Below are positions 45,652 through 57,325 of a DNA stretch of 64,000 nt, one piece after another. Position numbers and translations under genes: made by a program. The stretch is from Sabethes cyaneus. Its lineage: Eukaryota > Arthropoda > Insecta > Diptera > Culicidae. The stretch is from assembly GCF_943734655.1 (NCBI RefSeq), contig NC_071355.1, positions 205,267,939 to 205,331,938 on the forward strand, written 5' to 3'. The number at the start of each line of letters is the position of its first letter. The first letter of the stretch is position 1. The notes under the pieces were generated by a model. The model searched no databases. It had not been told where the DNA came from and saw nothing but the letters and a program-made list of their open reading frames with translations.

Positions 45652-45765
45652 TGGCCGGGCAATTTCGACTGGGATAGATGGCATCGAAGCGATGCTTATT
45701 AAAATGGGACCAGATACACTGGCCACTTATCTGCACCGGTTACTAACTTATCCTGATGCGATGTC
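45652..45765 (+). pseudogene. RTE LINE fragment, continuation (RT start)
   Basis: Reads AISTGIDGIEAMLIKMGP-type text then DTLATYLHRLLT, matching RTE 'KAAGxDGIPAELxKxGxxxLxxxLHxLI' at the start of the RT domain. Orientation and order continue the 44835-45177 fragment. Confidence 0.7.
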
Positions 45766-45769
45766 CGTT

Positions 45770-46765
45770 AGGATGTCGCCTCCATAACAATGTTCCGCCA
45801 ACAAACTGGGTCAATGGCTGTCCGTCTCAAATTCCTTAACTGCCCCTCACTTTTCAGGTCTTCCTCCACTTGGACGATGGTTAGCACGCTGCGCACCCCT
45901 GCGTCTGGAATGAGCCGGATTCGAGGTGAACACCATTTTTACGGTATTCCCGCCTATTGTACAACATGTCCCGCCCATTGTACCCTTCCAGATTTAGTAA
46001 CTTTCTGGATACCTGTTTCACCGACGTCCAAAAATGGCCGGTGTTTTCAAGTCCCCATCGAGCATTGTCCACGACTACCGGTCTAATTAGTGTTTTGTAT
46101 ATGGTACATTTGGTACGGGGGTGAAGCTTACCAGACTTTAGGGTCTTGTGGAGTCCGTAGTAAGCACGACTTCCGGTAAGAATGCGTCTGCGTCTTTCTC
46201 TGCTGCAGTTGTTATCCGACGTCATCAATGACCCGAGGTATACAAATTCGTCCACCAGCTCGAACTCGTCTCCATCGACTACTACATTATTGTCTATGCG
46301 AGCTCGATCGCGCTCGATTCCTCCTGCTAACAGATACTTGGTTTTGAACGTATTCACCACTAATACAACCTTTACTGCTTCATATTTCAGTTCGATAAAC
46401 TGCTCAGCAATGGCTTTCAACGTCCTTCCGACAATTTCCGCGTCGTTAGAGAAACAGATAAATTGGCTAGATTTGTTGAAGATCGTCCCCCGCATGTTAA
46501 AACCCGCACGTTTCATAACACCTTATAGCGCGATGTTGAATAGGAAACAGGAAATACCATCGCTTTGTCGAAGTCCTCTGCGTGTTTCAAACGGGCTTGA
46601 TAACGCGCCCAAAATCCTTGCACAGCACCGAAAACCATTAATCGTGGCCTTATTCAGTCTAGTCAGCTTCCCGGGAAAACCGTTTTTGTCCATAATTTTC
46701 CATAACTCTTCACGATCGATAGTATCGTAGGCGGCCTTGAAATCTATGAATAGGTGGTCCGTAGG
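45770..46765 (-). pseudogene. RTE LINE RT and C-terminus, opposite orientation
   Basis: Minus strand from 46765: FIDFKAAYDTIDREE-like motif A, GKLTRLNKATI, SPFETRRGLRQSDGIS, then MKRAGFNMRGTI, FICFSNDAEIVGR (decayed FADDIDIIGR), EFVYLGSLMTSDNN, YKTLIRPVV and the C-terminal VEEDLKSEG..RNLRRTA.DP..W. The 45881-46516 part is open for 211 codons. It starts about where the + strand RTE piece ends in the element's own order, but is inverted relative to it. Confidence 0.8.
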
Positions 46766-46767
46766 GA

Positions 46768-48421
46768 GTCTACGAATATTATTTTAAAACGATATTTTTT
46801 GTATATCCGACGTTTCGGCCATTGGTTTCGGTCTTTTTTAAAGGAAATCTAGCAAATATTTGTTTTATTGACGACGATACTTGGGGTATGTTGCTGCTTG
46901 GTCGTAATTGCATATTCCCGTTCTATTAGTATTAGTATTAGCATTAGCATATGTGGCTGCACACATCGTAGGTGGCTATATAATCGCATTATATACCTGG
47001 CTACGTCCGAACAACCACAGGGGAAGTGGGTAGGAATGTTAGCGTAGCATCTACTTTTGAAAGTGCAGGGAACCCATACTACCTTCATAGATGTTACAGG
47101 AAAACAGAGTATATCATGTTAGTAGGGCAAGGCAAACAATAAGGATCATGAGAAAGATTTATTCAATAATAAACTGTATATAGTATATATTGAGTATATA
47201 TATGCAAAAAGCAATCACACCAGCAATCCGTCGCGTGAAATACAATTGCGTCATTTGAATTTCCATCAGTGCATCTAGTATCCAATAATTGATTTAATTT
47301 TTTCCATATCCATGATATCCATGTGTGTTATTTAAACTTGTTACGGCCAAAGTTTCAATCGTACAGTAGAAGGTGCTTGATGAGCTAAAACGAAACAAAT
47401 AATTAAAATAACATATTAGACTTACCTGCTACCAAGGCCGGGTGGCTCAGCCGTTTACGCAAATCTTAGTTTTGAGGTCTGGCATCTGGGAACCACGCAG
47501 CATCACACCCCCTAGCTTAGCTACTCAATAGAGTATTACCGGGTATGGCCGCGTGGAGGCGCTAGGTAGGAGCTTGGGCTGGCAAAAGCTATATTGGTCA
47601 CTTTCTTGTTTGCCTTCCCCATTTCATACCCGTAATTGCCTATTCCCTATTCCCGTCCTATTCAACACAAATTAATAAAAAATATAGACGTTTTTTAAGA
47701 CACACAATGCAAAATTAGTTATTCCCTAATATTTTAGTTTGTTGACTATCATACGCGATCAATCAAAGTGAGCTGAGATCTATTCAAATGCTTTTTTTCA
47801 TTAAAGAATTCCTACCAGCCAAATTTCCTACGCTTTTTCGTGTGACGAAGAAGAAAATGTCGACTAATCTAACCCTTTCAATTTCCGTCATTCATAAAAT
47901 GAAAATAACTCACGCAACGCATTGTGGTTATTGTGCAGCCGGGTCTTGCATGACCAGCAGAAATTTTCGCAGAATAACATTTGCTATGCCGTCTTACACA
48001 AATGCATGCACGCTAATTTCGTAAACATTGTTGTGATTTTTAGTTCGGACGATGAAAAACTTTGATGGACGGATTTTAAAGCGGTACGACGAATTTAAGA
48101 AATAAAGTCAGTTGCGTACTTTCAATAAAATGCTTTACCAATCGCTTTTTAGTGAATTCAAAGGTAATATGAAGGTAAGTGCGTTTGAGTCAAATCAGCA
48201 CAAGAATTTTTGGAGTATTCATTAAATTGAAAATTAGAGTGGCTTTACTTACTACGACGGGAATTAAAAATAAACCCTATGTGAGTAAAATTATAATTTT
48301 TGTATGTTACATGTTGTCAATAAAACAAATATTTACTAGACTTCCTTTGAAAAAGGCCGATACCAACGGCCGAAACGTCGGATATACAAAATATCGTTTT
48401 GAAATTATTTTCGTAGACTAC
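46768..48421. mobile_element. 1.65-kb non-autonomous TIR element (CCGACGTTTCGGCC family)
   Basis: About 105-bp inverted ends: agtctacgaatattatttt (46768), atatccgacgtttcggcca, aaatatttgttttattgac; all recur inverted at 48312-48421. The right end reads 'ggccgataccaacggccga' then 'aacgtcggatatacaaaa'. The interior shows no transposase. One edge lies against the RTE fragment ending at 46765. No target duplication is obvious. Confidence 0.75.
47432..47560 (+). other. Weak tRNA/SINE-like segment inside the TIR element
   Basis: 'gccgggtggctcagccgttt' resembles a Pol III A box (TGGCTCAGCCG), but no convincing B box or cloverleaf follows. Listed only because its composition differs from the AT-rich surroundings. 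Confidence 0.2.
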
Positions 48422-48489
48422 AAAACCGAATATCCCATCCACATAATCCAGCACATTTCTTCTGAATAGGATCGTCAGGATGTGTACAC

Positions 48490-48985
48490 TGCGCAGCTGG
48501 AACCAAGTCGTGCATCAATGTACGACAATTATCGTAAGTATCTCTTAACAAATCGTAACTAAAGCTTAATAAAGTGCAGTCAAGTTGCTTTTTAGTCGTA
48601 TATAATGTTAATAACTGACACACATACGATTTTTAGCAATGAATCGTATAGAAGTACGGAGCCAATCGCGCTTAATCGGACATTATCGTATATAAATACT
48701 AATGCAGATGTAAAGCCTCTAATTATTCCTCATGATTTATATCGCCTCCAAAATAGTATGGATATGGCAGTTTTGCGCATCAAATACGATTTATTAGTTT
48801 GCATATCTGTACCCTAGTAGCACACTTTTGTCATTTCTGGTTGCCGTAACCTATTTATGACTGAAATTAGTCATTAATCGGCTACCACAACTAGTTTATA
48901 ATAACTGTGCTACTAGGGTAGGTTATGCCTTATTTTTAACTTGTATGTACATATGAAAATGCTGGCTGGGTGACTTACTTCCTCT
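48490..48985 (+). mobile_element. Interspersed palindromic element, copy B
   Basis: Homologous to the reverse of 45178-45650 (see copy A) from 'gcatcaatgtacgacaatta' to 'tacatatgaaaatgctggct'. It lacks the palindromic duplication but contains a 107-bp MITE (48812-48918). Confidence 0.68.
48812..48918. mobile_element. 107-bp MITE with TA duplication, nested in copy B
   Basis: CCCTAGTAGCACA at 48812 and TGTGCTACTAGGG to 48918 are perfect 13-bp inverted ends, flanked by TA on both sides (48810-48811, 48919-48920). Copy A has the uninterrupted sequence (catatcagTAcgtaac), giving an empty site. The TA target suggests Tc1/mariner-type mobilisation. Confidence 0.9.
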
Positions 48986-51900
48986 CGTACTCCGAGGTTT
49001 TGATGCCGGCTTGACTTCTTAGGAAACAACTTCTCTTCGCTTCTTATAAGCTTCGATTTGTTTGACAGAGTGCAGAAGCAAGGAGTTAGTGCTTGCTTTT
49101 CATGAGCTTTTCAGGTGCTTCTTCTTCCACTTTGTCGAGTCTTCCATTTTAGGCCTCGTCGTAATTGTCCATTGTTGGTCGAATCGTTACGAGTCGCCAA
49201 GGTGCGGTGTGAAGTAAGTCGCGAATTTCAAATTGTGGTGTATTAAAATGAAGTTGGCAGGTATGTTTTTTTGTTATTCTCTAATTTAGCATAAAAAGAA
49301 GGACTGGCGACAGAAGGACAGAATAAATACGACCAGAAAGTTACACAAAAATGGCAGAATGAAAAAGAAATGAATATTAAACACCCACAAATACAACTAT
49401 TTTGTCTGAGCAAGCAATTCAAATTAGCTTCCTGCCGAACGGAAATCAGCAGGTTCGGTTCGATTCGCCTGTACATATGTACATACTTCTTTAATTACAA
49501 GCCGGGCCTGATTGGCTTCGTGGAACAAAATCAACCCCAATTATTCCCCAGTGGGAGCCAGCGGGAACCAGCCCACGCACATACACATTCGAGTAAGAAT
49601 TCCCAGCGAGCTGTCCATTCATATATTTGCTTATCCACCCACCGTTTTCCAAACACTGGACCGATATGGAAATATTTCAATAACAACCGACCAAAACAGC
49701 GAATCAACACGCGGTTGGATAGATAAATGTATAAATTAAATTCTGTCACGTCGCTTCTAGCTTAACCCGCTTTCCGCTGCACGGTCCTACCTCCGTGTGC
49801 AAGCCAGCCGCGGAACAGATAAATTTTCTCACATCGTTAATTAAAATGAAAATGAAGAATTTTGCATAAATTCCCACAGCCGAAAAATAGCCCAGAACAA
49901 ATAGCGCTCGAGTTTGCAAAGGTAAGTAAATTTTAATTGCAAATTGGTTCTGTACCATTCTATCGGCGAAGCTTCCTGAAGTTATCTCTTCTGTGATGTT
50001 CATTGGTCCGGGAGGTTTCACTGATAGGAAGATTACTTGCCCGTATTTCTCAAGCTTTAATTTCCAAATGAGTGGCAAAGTGCAAAGGGTCCCCAAATTG
50101 GAAGGAAAATATTACTGAGCTCACACCGCCGCCCGTGAGAAGAAACCGCTTAAAAAAGAAAAATTACGGTGAGTCCAACAAGGTGGTATCTCTTTTGTTT
50201 CGGACAGCTCCATTGTTTCTGCTCTAATCCTTTACCCGCAGAGTGAATGGGCCGAAAACAATAGTTTTAGACTTGCGAGCATCGATAAAAAGGGTTGCCA
50301 GAAACTTTGCCTGCCGTCGCCGGTGAGCGAAGAGACCGAAGTCGAAAGGAAAACTTTTCTCAACCCCAAACCATCCACTAGCAGCCAGCGTCGTAATGAA
50401 CCTTAATTGGTCACGATGTATCCTTTGTTCTTGCTCTCCACGGAAGGCCTATTTTTCATTTTCATTCTTTCGTTTCTCCTAGCGCAGCGGTGGCATTTTA
50501 CGTTTTGGCTTTATTTATTTGCCATGGCTATGGCCGTGCGGTCGGAAATTGGAATGAGTTTTTCCTTTTTTCCTCTCAAAAACCTAGCATGCTTCATTTA
50601 ATGATGGCATTTTATCAAACTTGTAATGGCTAAGAGGTGAGAATTATAACCGAGAACGCCGAACACGTTTGCCCGTCGTAATAAACCGTTGTTGTGTTCA
50701 CTTTGTTTGATGAAAGTGCCGAGCATTAATTTGGGGTTGATGCAAGCGAAAGGGCTAACAGGCAAAGTTGTCCCTTCCGTGCTAATATCCTCTTCTGGCA
50801 GTTAAGCTACTGCGTAGTGACTGTTATAAATTGTGTGTTAACTAATATTTGAGTACTGTAAGTCAATAATATTTCATCTCAATCGGAAACGATTGATATT
50901 TGTTGAACTATCACTAATTGTCCGGGAGTGGCAAACACTGTTTAATTAATTCATGCGATCAGAGCATCATTCATGGTAATCAATTAGATGTTGAAATAGA
51001 TAACACAGTGTATTACCGTTTTACGTAACAAATAATTCATTTAATTGGGTATGTATTTATAATAGTATGTTATAAATATTTATAATATTAATATGATTAT
51101 TTAAAAAAATTGATAAGATTGTCCCAACTATAAAAGTATTAAATAACAATTTCACAAATGTCAAATGTTTTAGCAAATTCTGCTAAAACCGGGAAGACGC
51201 TTTGGAACTGTACTATAAATTAGTACACATTGCATTAGATTACTCGCACGTTTGTTTACATAATATCAGCCAATATTGAATTATCACCAATAACATTCGA
51301 ATCCAAAGGACGAGTTTGTTGCTCATGCATATAATATTAATTGCAGTGGAGTGAATTGGTGTCCAACAACTGTTGACTGATGAAACTGCAAATAGTCGCA
51401 AATATCACATACCATGGTAAATACATCAACGCAAATTGTCCAGCATCGCCAGAATTTGCAGATGTGTATTATTTTAAAGGGCAATTGTTTTCAACCCATT
51501 GCAAAAGCAAATAGAGTACCTACCATCTAATAAACTAGTTTCGACAAACACGAGAATCCAGTAAATTATATCAACAATAAGTTTCTACCATAGCTCATTT
51601 TATTAGAGAAGCAAATGTTAGGTAAAAGCATATTTCATTCAAAAACTATATAACATTCGAATATACAAATATTCTTCTAGAGAAACTTTTATTGCAATTT
51701 TTCAATAGTGAAAACCGCAATTTTTCTCTTTTAATTTCACTATTTATTTATTATTCTGACGAATACATTTCCGACTTTAGCCTCCAGCCTACAGCTTAGG
51801 AGCCAGTCGGTGGTATAGTGAAGCAATAAACCTGGTCCTTAACTAGGCTCTGTCAGCATTAGCATGCTTTAGCCAAGTTAGTATGAACGCTTAATGTTTC

Positions 51901-52615
51901 GAATTCTATTCAAAAAATATCTCCTAATGGTCCGAAGGATCCGGTTCGGCTAACGGCACGATAAAAAAAGAGTAGGTACCTACCAACCGCAAACTCTTTC
52001 TGGCGTCCACTGCACTGCCTCGGAACCACTCGGCGTTATTTTACCAACTGACTGTGTCTGTGTCGGAACGAAGGAAAAATTATGGCCAAAGGCAACATAA
52101 TAAAACGATTTTGTGTTGCTTTCCCGGTTCCCATGCTGCATGGTAGAGCATGGAAAGCGTGAGATTAGTGGTACTACCCATGAATCCCGTTTACCCGTTT
52201 CAATTTCATAAAAGCAACCATTTCTCGATTTCTCGTTTTAAATCTTTAGTCTAATGTACACAAATTCCATTTCGGATTTTATTTCTGTAACAAAAACATG
52301 ATGAATTGCACCATAACAGTTATCATTTGCATATCTTTTTATTTGCTGTAATCACAGCGGAGTCATAATTGAATTGAAGGAAACCTGACGGGGCAGTAAA
52401 CACAAGTCTTCAGCAGTGCCTGTAACGTAAATGCAAGACTCTCTGTGAAGTGCTTTTCGGCAGTGAAATTTTTGTGAGGTTTGCAAAAGTTTCACCATTC
52501 ACTGAGTGAATCCTGATTCCGGTAGAAAGCCGTTCAACGGACGACACTGTAAGCTCCAGTACTTGCATTATTTTCCTGGTATTTTATTTTGTATATATTT
52601 CTGGGATCAGTTTCA
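48986..52615. other. No gene recognised
   Basis: 3.6 kb. 49240-50650 has balanced composition and several open stretches but no named motif. 50800-51800 is strongly AT-rich. No repeats of note. Confidence 0.5.
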
Positions 52616-53120
52616 CAGCTGATCGCCCACAATCCGTCACATTTGCGAAGCAGTAAAGTGTGCTGCAAGGCAGTATCCTGAGGCCTCTGTTGTTCTCAGT
52701 TTAATCATAAACGATGCAGTGCTGATCTTTGATCGGGGCTAGCTTTTCGTTTCTGACGAATTGAAAATACACTTCGTTATCCTGCAAATTGAGGTTGGAA
52801 TATTTTTCATACTTAGTTATCACCTACAAAATTCGATTTGATTACACTCAAGTTTTTTTTTACACGGTTTATTTTAAAGATTTTTGAATTAACACGGTTT
52901 ATTTTATGACGATTTGTGAATTAACGCGGTTTTTACAACATTTTTCGAATTGACGTGGTTTTTTTAAACGGTTTTATTTTACACGGCACGTATCCCCCGT
53001 GTAAAAAAGACTTGAGGGTGCAGTAAATGCCGGAACCAAACTCAAAACAGTTGAGGATGTGAAAGATATGGGAATGAAATTATCTTTGAAGCTCCATTCA
53101 GAACTGAAATTTGCTTGACA
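52616..53120 (+). pseudogene. CR1/Jockey-type LINE RT fragment, interrupted by a MITE
   Basis: SVLQGSILRPLLFS (GVPQGS motif B), then after a frameshift SLIINDAVLIFDRG and LFVSDELKIHFVILQI, where SDELK replaces the YADDLK catalytic motif C. Beyond the MITE, VKDMGMKLSLKLHSELKFA matches the VKDLGVxLDxxLxF block. In intact relatives (e.g. 33333-35111) these blocks are adjacent in the same order. Confidence 0.75.
52845..53020. mobile_element. 176-bp MITE with CACTCAAGT ends
   Basis: 'cactcaagtttttttttacacgg' inverted as 'ccgtgtaaaaaagacttgagggtg'. The interior is three to four ~40-bp imperfect repeats 'gaattaacrcggtttatttt'. It splits the LINE RT between the motif C region and the VKDLG block. 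Confidence 0.75.
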
Positions 53121-53322
53121 CCCGCAGCTGACAATTCGGATTGATAGACCGGGAAATATTCATTGCAATGTTTTTGGACACACCCTGTAAAACATTTTTT
53201 TGGGATGATCTGCATAACTTGGCTTCCTGCGAGGTTACATGTCGTTTGTTAGGTATCGAAAGATCAAAGTAGATGGTCCTTACAAACTGTATTCACCGTG
53301 AATCTAATTACTACTGAGAACC

Positions 53323-53607
53323 GAGGTAACCAATAAGCATTAACATAAGCAGCACGCCAACCGCTTATTGGCAAATCTGGCATTGTTGTATATTAGCTTT
53401 TTGACTGCATAGGTGTTGTAAATTGGCATCTAAAATACTATTCAAACTCTTCGTATCAGTAATCTGCTGCAAATAATCATTGTCAGCGCTATAAGAAGGT
53501 TAGCAGTAAAGTAGTCATATATTTTGCCAAAAGAGCATTTAAGTAGCATTTAAGGTGACTTATTGGCTTGCATTTGAATAGCATTGGTAATGCTTATTGG
53601 TTACCTG
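53323..53607. mobile_element. MITE, second copy of the GGTAACCAATAAGCAT family
   Basis: Ends ggtaaccaataagcattaa and aatgcttattggttacctgg. The interior matches 32192-32465 ('ttgtatattagctttttgac', 'gcatttaagtagcatttaag'). Confidence 0.85.
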
Positions 53608-53639
53608 GGAAAAATAATAAAATATTGAATAATAAACTC

Positions 53640-54130
53640 GACCATCCTTTTCCAAGCTATCCGAAAAGCTACTCTTAGAACCATTCTTCTACCATTGCAC
53701 ACCATTCATAGACGATTCACGCCACGTTGTGCAACTGTGACAAATCTCCTTTTGTTCACTATCTATGCTACCTATGCGTTCACTACCTACATCAAGGCAT
53801 TTCCAAACGGATGTAATCTACACTGATCTTGACGAAACTATGACTGCCAATCTCGAAAGGATTCCACATGGCAGCCATCTTGGCCCGCTTATCTTCGTGC
53901 TATATTTCAATCATACAAACTTTTTACTATGAGGATCTAGGTTTATCCTTACTGATGATCTCAAGATCTATTTTAAGGCCAAAAAAGTAGAAGATGCCAT
54001 GTTCCTGCAGGCAACAACTGAAGCTCTTCAAGGTGGTGTGACGAATATAGAATGGCACTCAGTTAATGGTACAGGAACTAGCGGTCGATGCTTTACGACT
54101 GTCATTTCGGCGATGAACTGATTAAAAGAA
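53640..54130 (+). pseudogene. CR1/Jockey-type LINE RT fragment
   Basis: QTDVIYTDLDETM (motif A) joins, after an internal deletion, RIPHGSHLGPLIFVLYFNHT (motif B) and FILTDDLKIYFKAKKVEDAM, where LTDD stands in place of YADD. The one clear stop is after FLL. The family is close to the LINE at 33333. Confidence 0.78.
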
Positions 54131-54344
54131 AGCAGCATTCCTGTGGGGGTGCTTTAAATTTAGTCCCTGCGAAGCGTAACGAAAACCTCGAGAAGAAACA
54201 ATTTTCGATTTGTAAAGGGAACTCGAAGCTGTATCAATAACAAAGCTCATCCTCATGTTAAACAATATGGCATCAATACTATCTTGCAATAATTTGTTTC
54301 CTATCTAGATTACCGAACTCAAAGGATTAGATATAAATCTTTGA

Positions 54345-55270
54345 TAGCAAGTTCCAAAGCGGAAAATTTCGTTGTGCCGCTAGGTAGTGTGCTAGAGCCT
54401 GTTTTGTTTATATCATATATTAACGACCTATAGAGGAATATCGTCGTGGTTGGGCCGCCTTTTTGACATTCACCAATAACTTCCTTTTCGAAAAGAATTT
54501 TTAAAATCTAAATAGATTGTTGCAAAGGTCTAAGAATAAGCTATATTTCTGGAAAATCTTGAACTGATTGCTTAAAAAGTAATAAAGTTATAGACATTTA
54601 CGTGAAGACAAAAAATGTTGTCATACTCGGGCCACGTTGTACAGGTTGGGCCACCGCTCTTAATCTAAGAAATACGTATTAAAATCCTATGTAGAGACAT
54701 CAAAAGAATGAATTTCGTGAGCAGCGGCCCTAATAATTCTTATTCACTTAATAAATATTCAATGTTTATCCCGATAATTGCATTTCATGAATCATTTCTT
54801 GAAGAAAAGTTAACTGCACCTGCAAAACTTTTTTTGTATTGATTCAATCAGTGAATTCAGTACGCGTGTTTTGAATACACGATTGAAACTCACAATATTG
54901 AGAAAAGTTAGCTATCACTGTAAGAAGTTTTACATTGCTTGTACATACGTATCACGAGTTACTAAAACTGAAAAAATCGTGGTGGCCCGACCATAACAGT
55001 GGCCCGACGATAACGGCCTTACCCTAGAGGCCGAAAAATTGAATTTTAATCTACTGAACTTGACTAAATGGTCAAAATAAAAAAAAACTGAAGCTAAGTA
55101 CTGACAAAACCAAATACATGCTAATTGCTATTAAATCAGCAAACTGTTAAAATGTGATTGTTATTGTCAATAATCATTTATCGCAACGTGTAAGTAAAAT
55201 TAAATACTATAACAAGAACAAAGATTACGAAAGAGTTCGATTTACTCTGGTGGCTAAAAAAAGAGTTCGC
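54345..55270 (+). pseudogene. LINE RT fragment split by a TIR element
   Basis: VVPLGSVLEPVLFISYINDL (motif B) at 54366-54430 is followed by the insertion. The RT then resumes with LNFNLLNLTKWS, KLKLSTDKTKYMLIAIKSA and VNNHLSQRV, the usual downstream 'W...N.LKLNxxKTKxM' block. Stops and a frame change are present. Confidence 0.7.
54433..55025. mobile_element. ~590-bp TIR element inserted in the LINE
   Basis: Left 'tagaggaatatcgtcgtggt' and right 'gacgataacggccttaccct' are imperfect inverted ends containing ATCGTCG and GGGCC. Internal 'gttgggccaccgctctt' echoes them. TA is present at both borders. The LINE RT resumes on the far side. Confidence 0.6.
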
Positions 55271-55639
55271 CACTTTGATAAATGTGATTAATATGTTCAT
55301 GTAAGGCCCTAATTTTGCCTCATATAGATTTCTGCCATTGAATTGTGCCCAGTAATCCTGAATAAGACTATCCTGAAATGCGATCGAAGGACTTCGATTC
55401 TGCTCATGCTTCGGTACAATGGCTCTCAGTTAATCAATAACGTACCTCACTCTTTTGCTGATACATAAAATTGCAAAAGGATTGGAATATTTGGTAGGTA
55501 AGCAGGATCACATGACGAAGAGACATCGGGATGGTACATGATTGGCAAAAGACATTCGTTCGACGCATCGTTTCTGCTCGTAAGTATAAAAACTCGCTGT
55601 TCTATATGGATTATAATATGACACTTATGGTTACTATGG
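55271..55639. other. No gene recognised
   Basis: Probably the downstream part of the split LINE and unassigned sequence. Confidence 0.35.
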
Positions 55640-55990
55640 TTGAAATCGGAGATTGTCGATTACAACGGGTATAATCACTTTAGAGGAAGTGACCCCTACG
55701 TAACCTTTAAAATTAGAATTTGTAAGAGACCCAACATAGAATACCCAAGCAACAATGTCAGTTTTATTGTACTCTTATGGTGGTCTTCAAGACCAATTTT
55801 GGCGAACCAACTACCGGTTGAAAGCACCTTTAAAAAGTAAATAAATAAAATATCATAAGTCCTTCGTTGAATTCATTGTTTTGACCAATACTAACATACT
55901 GTGAAGAGACATCTGAGGTGCATTGAAGTTCAATAATAAGTGCATTCGGACATAGCGTGGGGAGTAATACGCAATCCTGTATAATACGTT
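55640..55990 (+). mobile_element. Half copy of the 15.8-kb TIR family
   Basis: 'gattacaacgggtataatca' and 'gtgacccctacgtaacctt' match the right TIR of 15790-16160, and the following flank ('tgttttgaccaatactaaca') matches 16217-16330. The left half is missing. It is interrupted by a partial MITE (55744-55848). Confidence 0.7.
55744..55848 (+). mobile_element. CCCAAGCAACAAT MITE, degraded right end
   Basis: Starts cccaagcaacaatgtcag and continues 'tactcttatggtggtcttca' as in the 41922 copy. The copy at 16180 lacks it (agaata|ttttaag), which marks it as an insertion. The right inverted end is eroded. Confidence 0.65.
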
Positions 55991-56069
55991 ACCAGTACAA
56001 ATGAGCCCAATGTAAATGAGGTCAAACACAATGTGTAGAATTCGTCAAAACCAATGTGACTACCTCGGT

Positions 56070-56800
56070 TCCTCTGTCCATCCGTCCATCTGTATATCTG
56101 TCCACCTGCCCACTTCTCCCTCTGTCGCTCTATCCCTCGTCCATCTGTCGTTCTGCTCTCTGTCCATCTGTCTATCCGTCAATCTATCTATCTGTCCATT
56201 TGTCCCTCTGTCCCTCTGTCGTTCTGTCCATCTATCCATCTATCCATCTGTCCATCTGTCCATCTGTCCATCTGTCCATCTGTCCATCTGTCCATCTGTC
56301 CATCTGTCCATCTGTTCATCTGTTCATCTGTCCATCTATCCATCTATCCATCTATCCATCTGTCCATCTGTCCATCTGTCCATCTGTCCATCTGTCCATC
56401 TGTCCATCTGTCCATCTGTCCATCTGTCCATCTGTCCATCTATCCATCTATCCATCTATCCATCTATCCATCTATCCATCTGTCCATCTGTCCATCTGTC
56501 CATCTGTCCATCTGTCCATCTGTTCATCTGTCCATCTGTCCATCTGTCCATCTGTCCATCTGTCCATCTGTCCAACTGTCCATCTGTCCAACTGTCCATC
56601 TCTCTATCTGTCCACTTGTCCCTGTGTCTATCCATGTATCTATCCCAACTATCCATCTATCCATCTGTCCATCTATACCTCGGTTCCTCTGTCCATCCGT
56701 CCATCTGTGAATCTGTCCACTAATCCAACTCTCCCTCTGCCGTTCTATCCCTCGTCTATCTGTCGTTCTGTTCTATGTCCATCTGTCTATCTGTCTTCTT
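56070..56800. repeat. 8-bp minisatellite array 1 (CCATCTGT)n
   Basis: Octamer array with variants CCATCTAT, CCCTCTGT and CGTTCTGT. An 8-bp unit is read in all three frames of a strand as the same 8-residue repeat, HLSICPSV (complement MDRWTDGQ), so the long open frames are artefacts. A start phrase 'tacctcggttcctctgtcca' occurs at 56061 and again at 56676. Confidence 0.95.
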
Positions 56801-57034
56801 AATAACATGTGTCGTTGATTCTACTCGGTAAAAAATAGACTCTTTTCCTTTTCTGCGTAACGTTTCAGGCTAGTACGCTTCACCTATCGTCAGACGCATT
56901 TCAATTTAATTATTTTCTTACCAACATCACTGACGCTGAGATCCACCCGCACGTTGATGAATGATCATCGCCTGCTTGTCGTTTTCATACGACACATGTT
57001 ATTAACAACGTTACGGTGACCAACAATATAAAGT
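56801..57034. other. Spacer between minisatellite arrays
   Basis: Non-repetitive 230 bases. No feature recognised. Confidence 0.5.
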
Positions 57035-57325
57035 ATCTGTCTACTTGTGCCTCTGTCGTTCTGCCCCTCTGTCCCTCTGTCATTCTGTCCAACTGTCCAT
57101 CTTTCAATCTTGCCATCTGTCCATCTGGCCACCTGTCCATCTGTCCCTCTGTCCATCTCTTCATATGTCCATTTGTCCCTCTGTCGTTCTATCCCTCAGT
57201 CCATTTGGCCGTCCCTCTGTCATTCCATCCATCTATGCGTCCATCTGTCTATCTGTCCATATCTACCTCGGTTCCTCTGTCCATCTGTCTATCTGTCCGT
57301 CTGTCCCTCTGTTCCTGTGTTCAGC
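57035..57325. repeat. 8-bp minisatellite array 2, degenerate
   Basis: Same octamer family but more diverged (ccctctgt, cattctgt, ccatttgt). Contains the 'tacctcggttcctctgtcca' phrase at 57264. Confidence 0.9.

Noticed and set aside
47432..47560. Possible tRNA gene
   Set aside because: Only an A-box-like phrase; no B box, acceptor stem or anticodon loop could be drawn.
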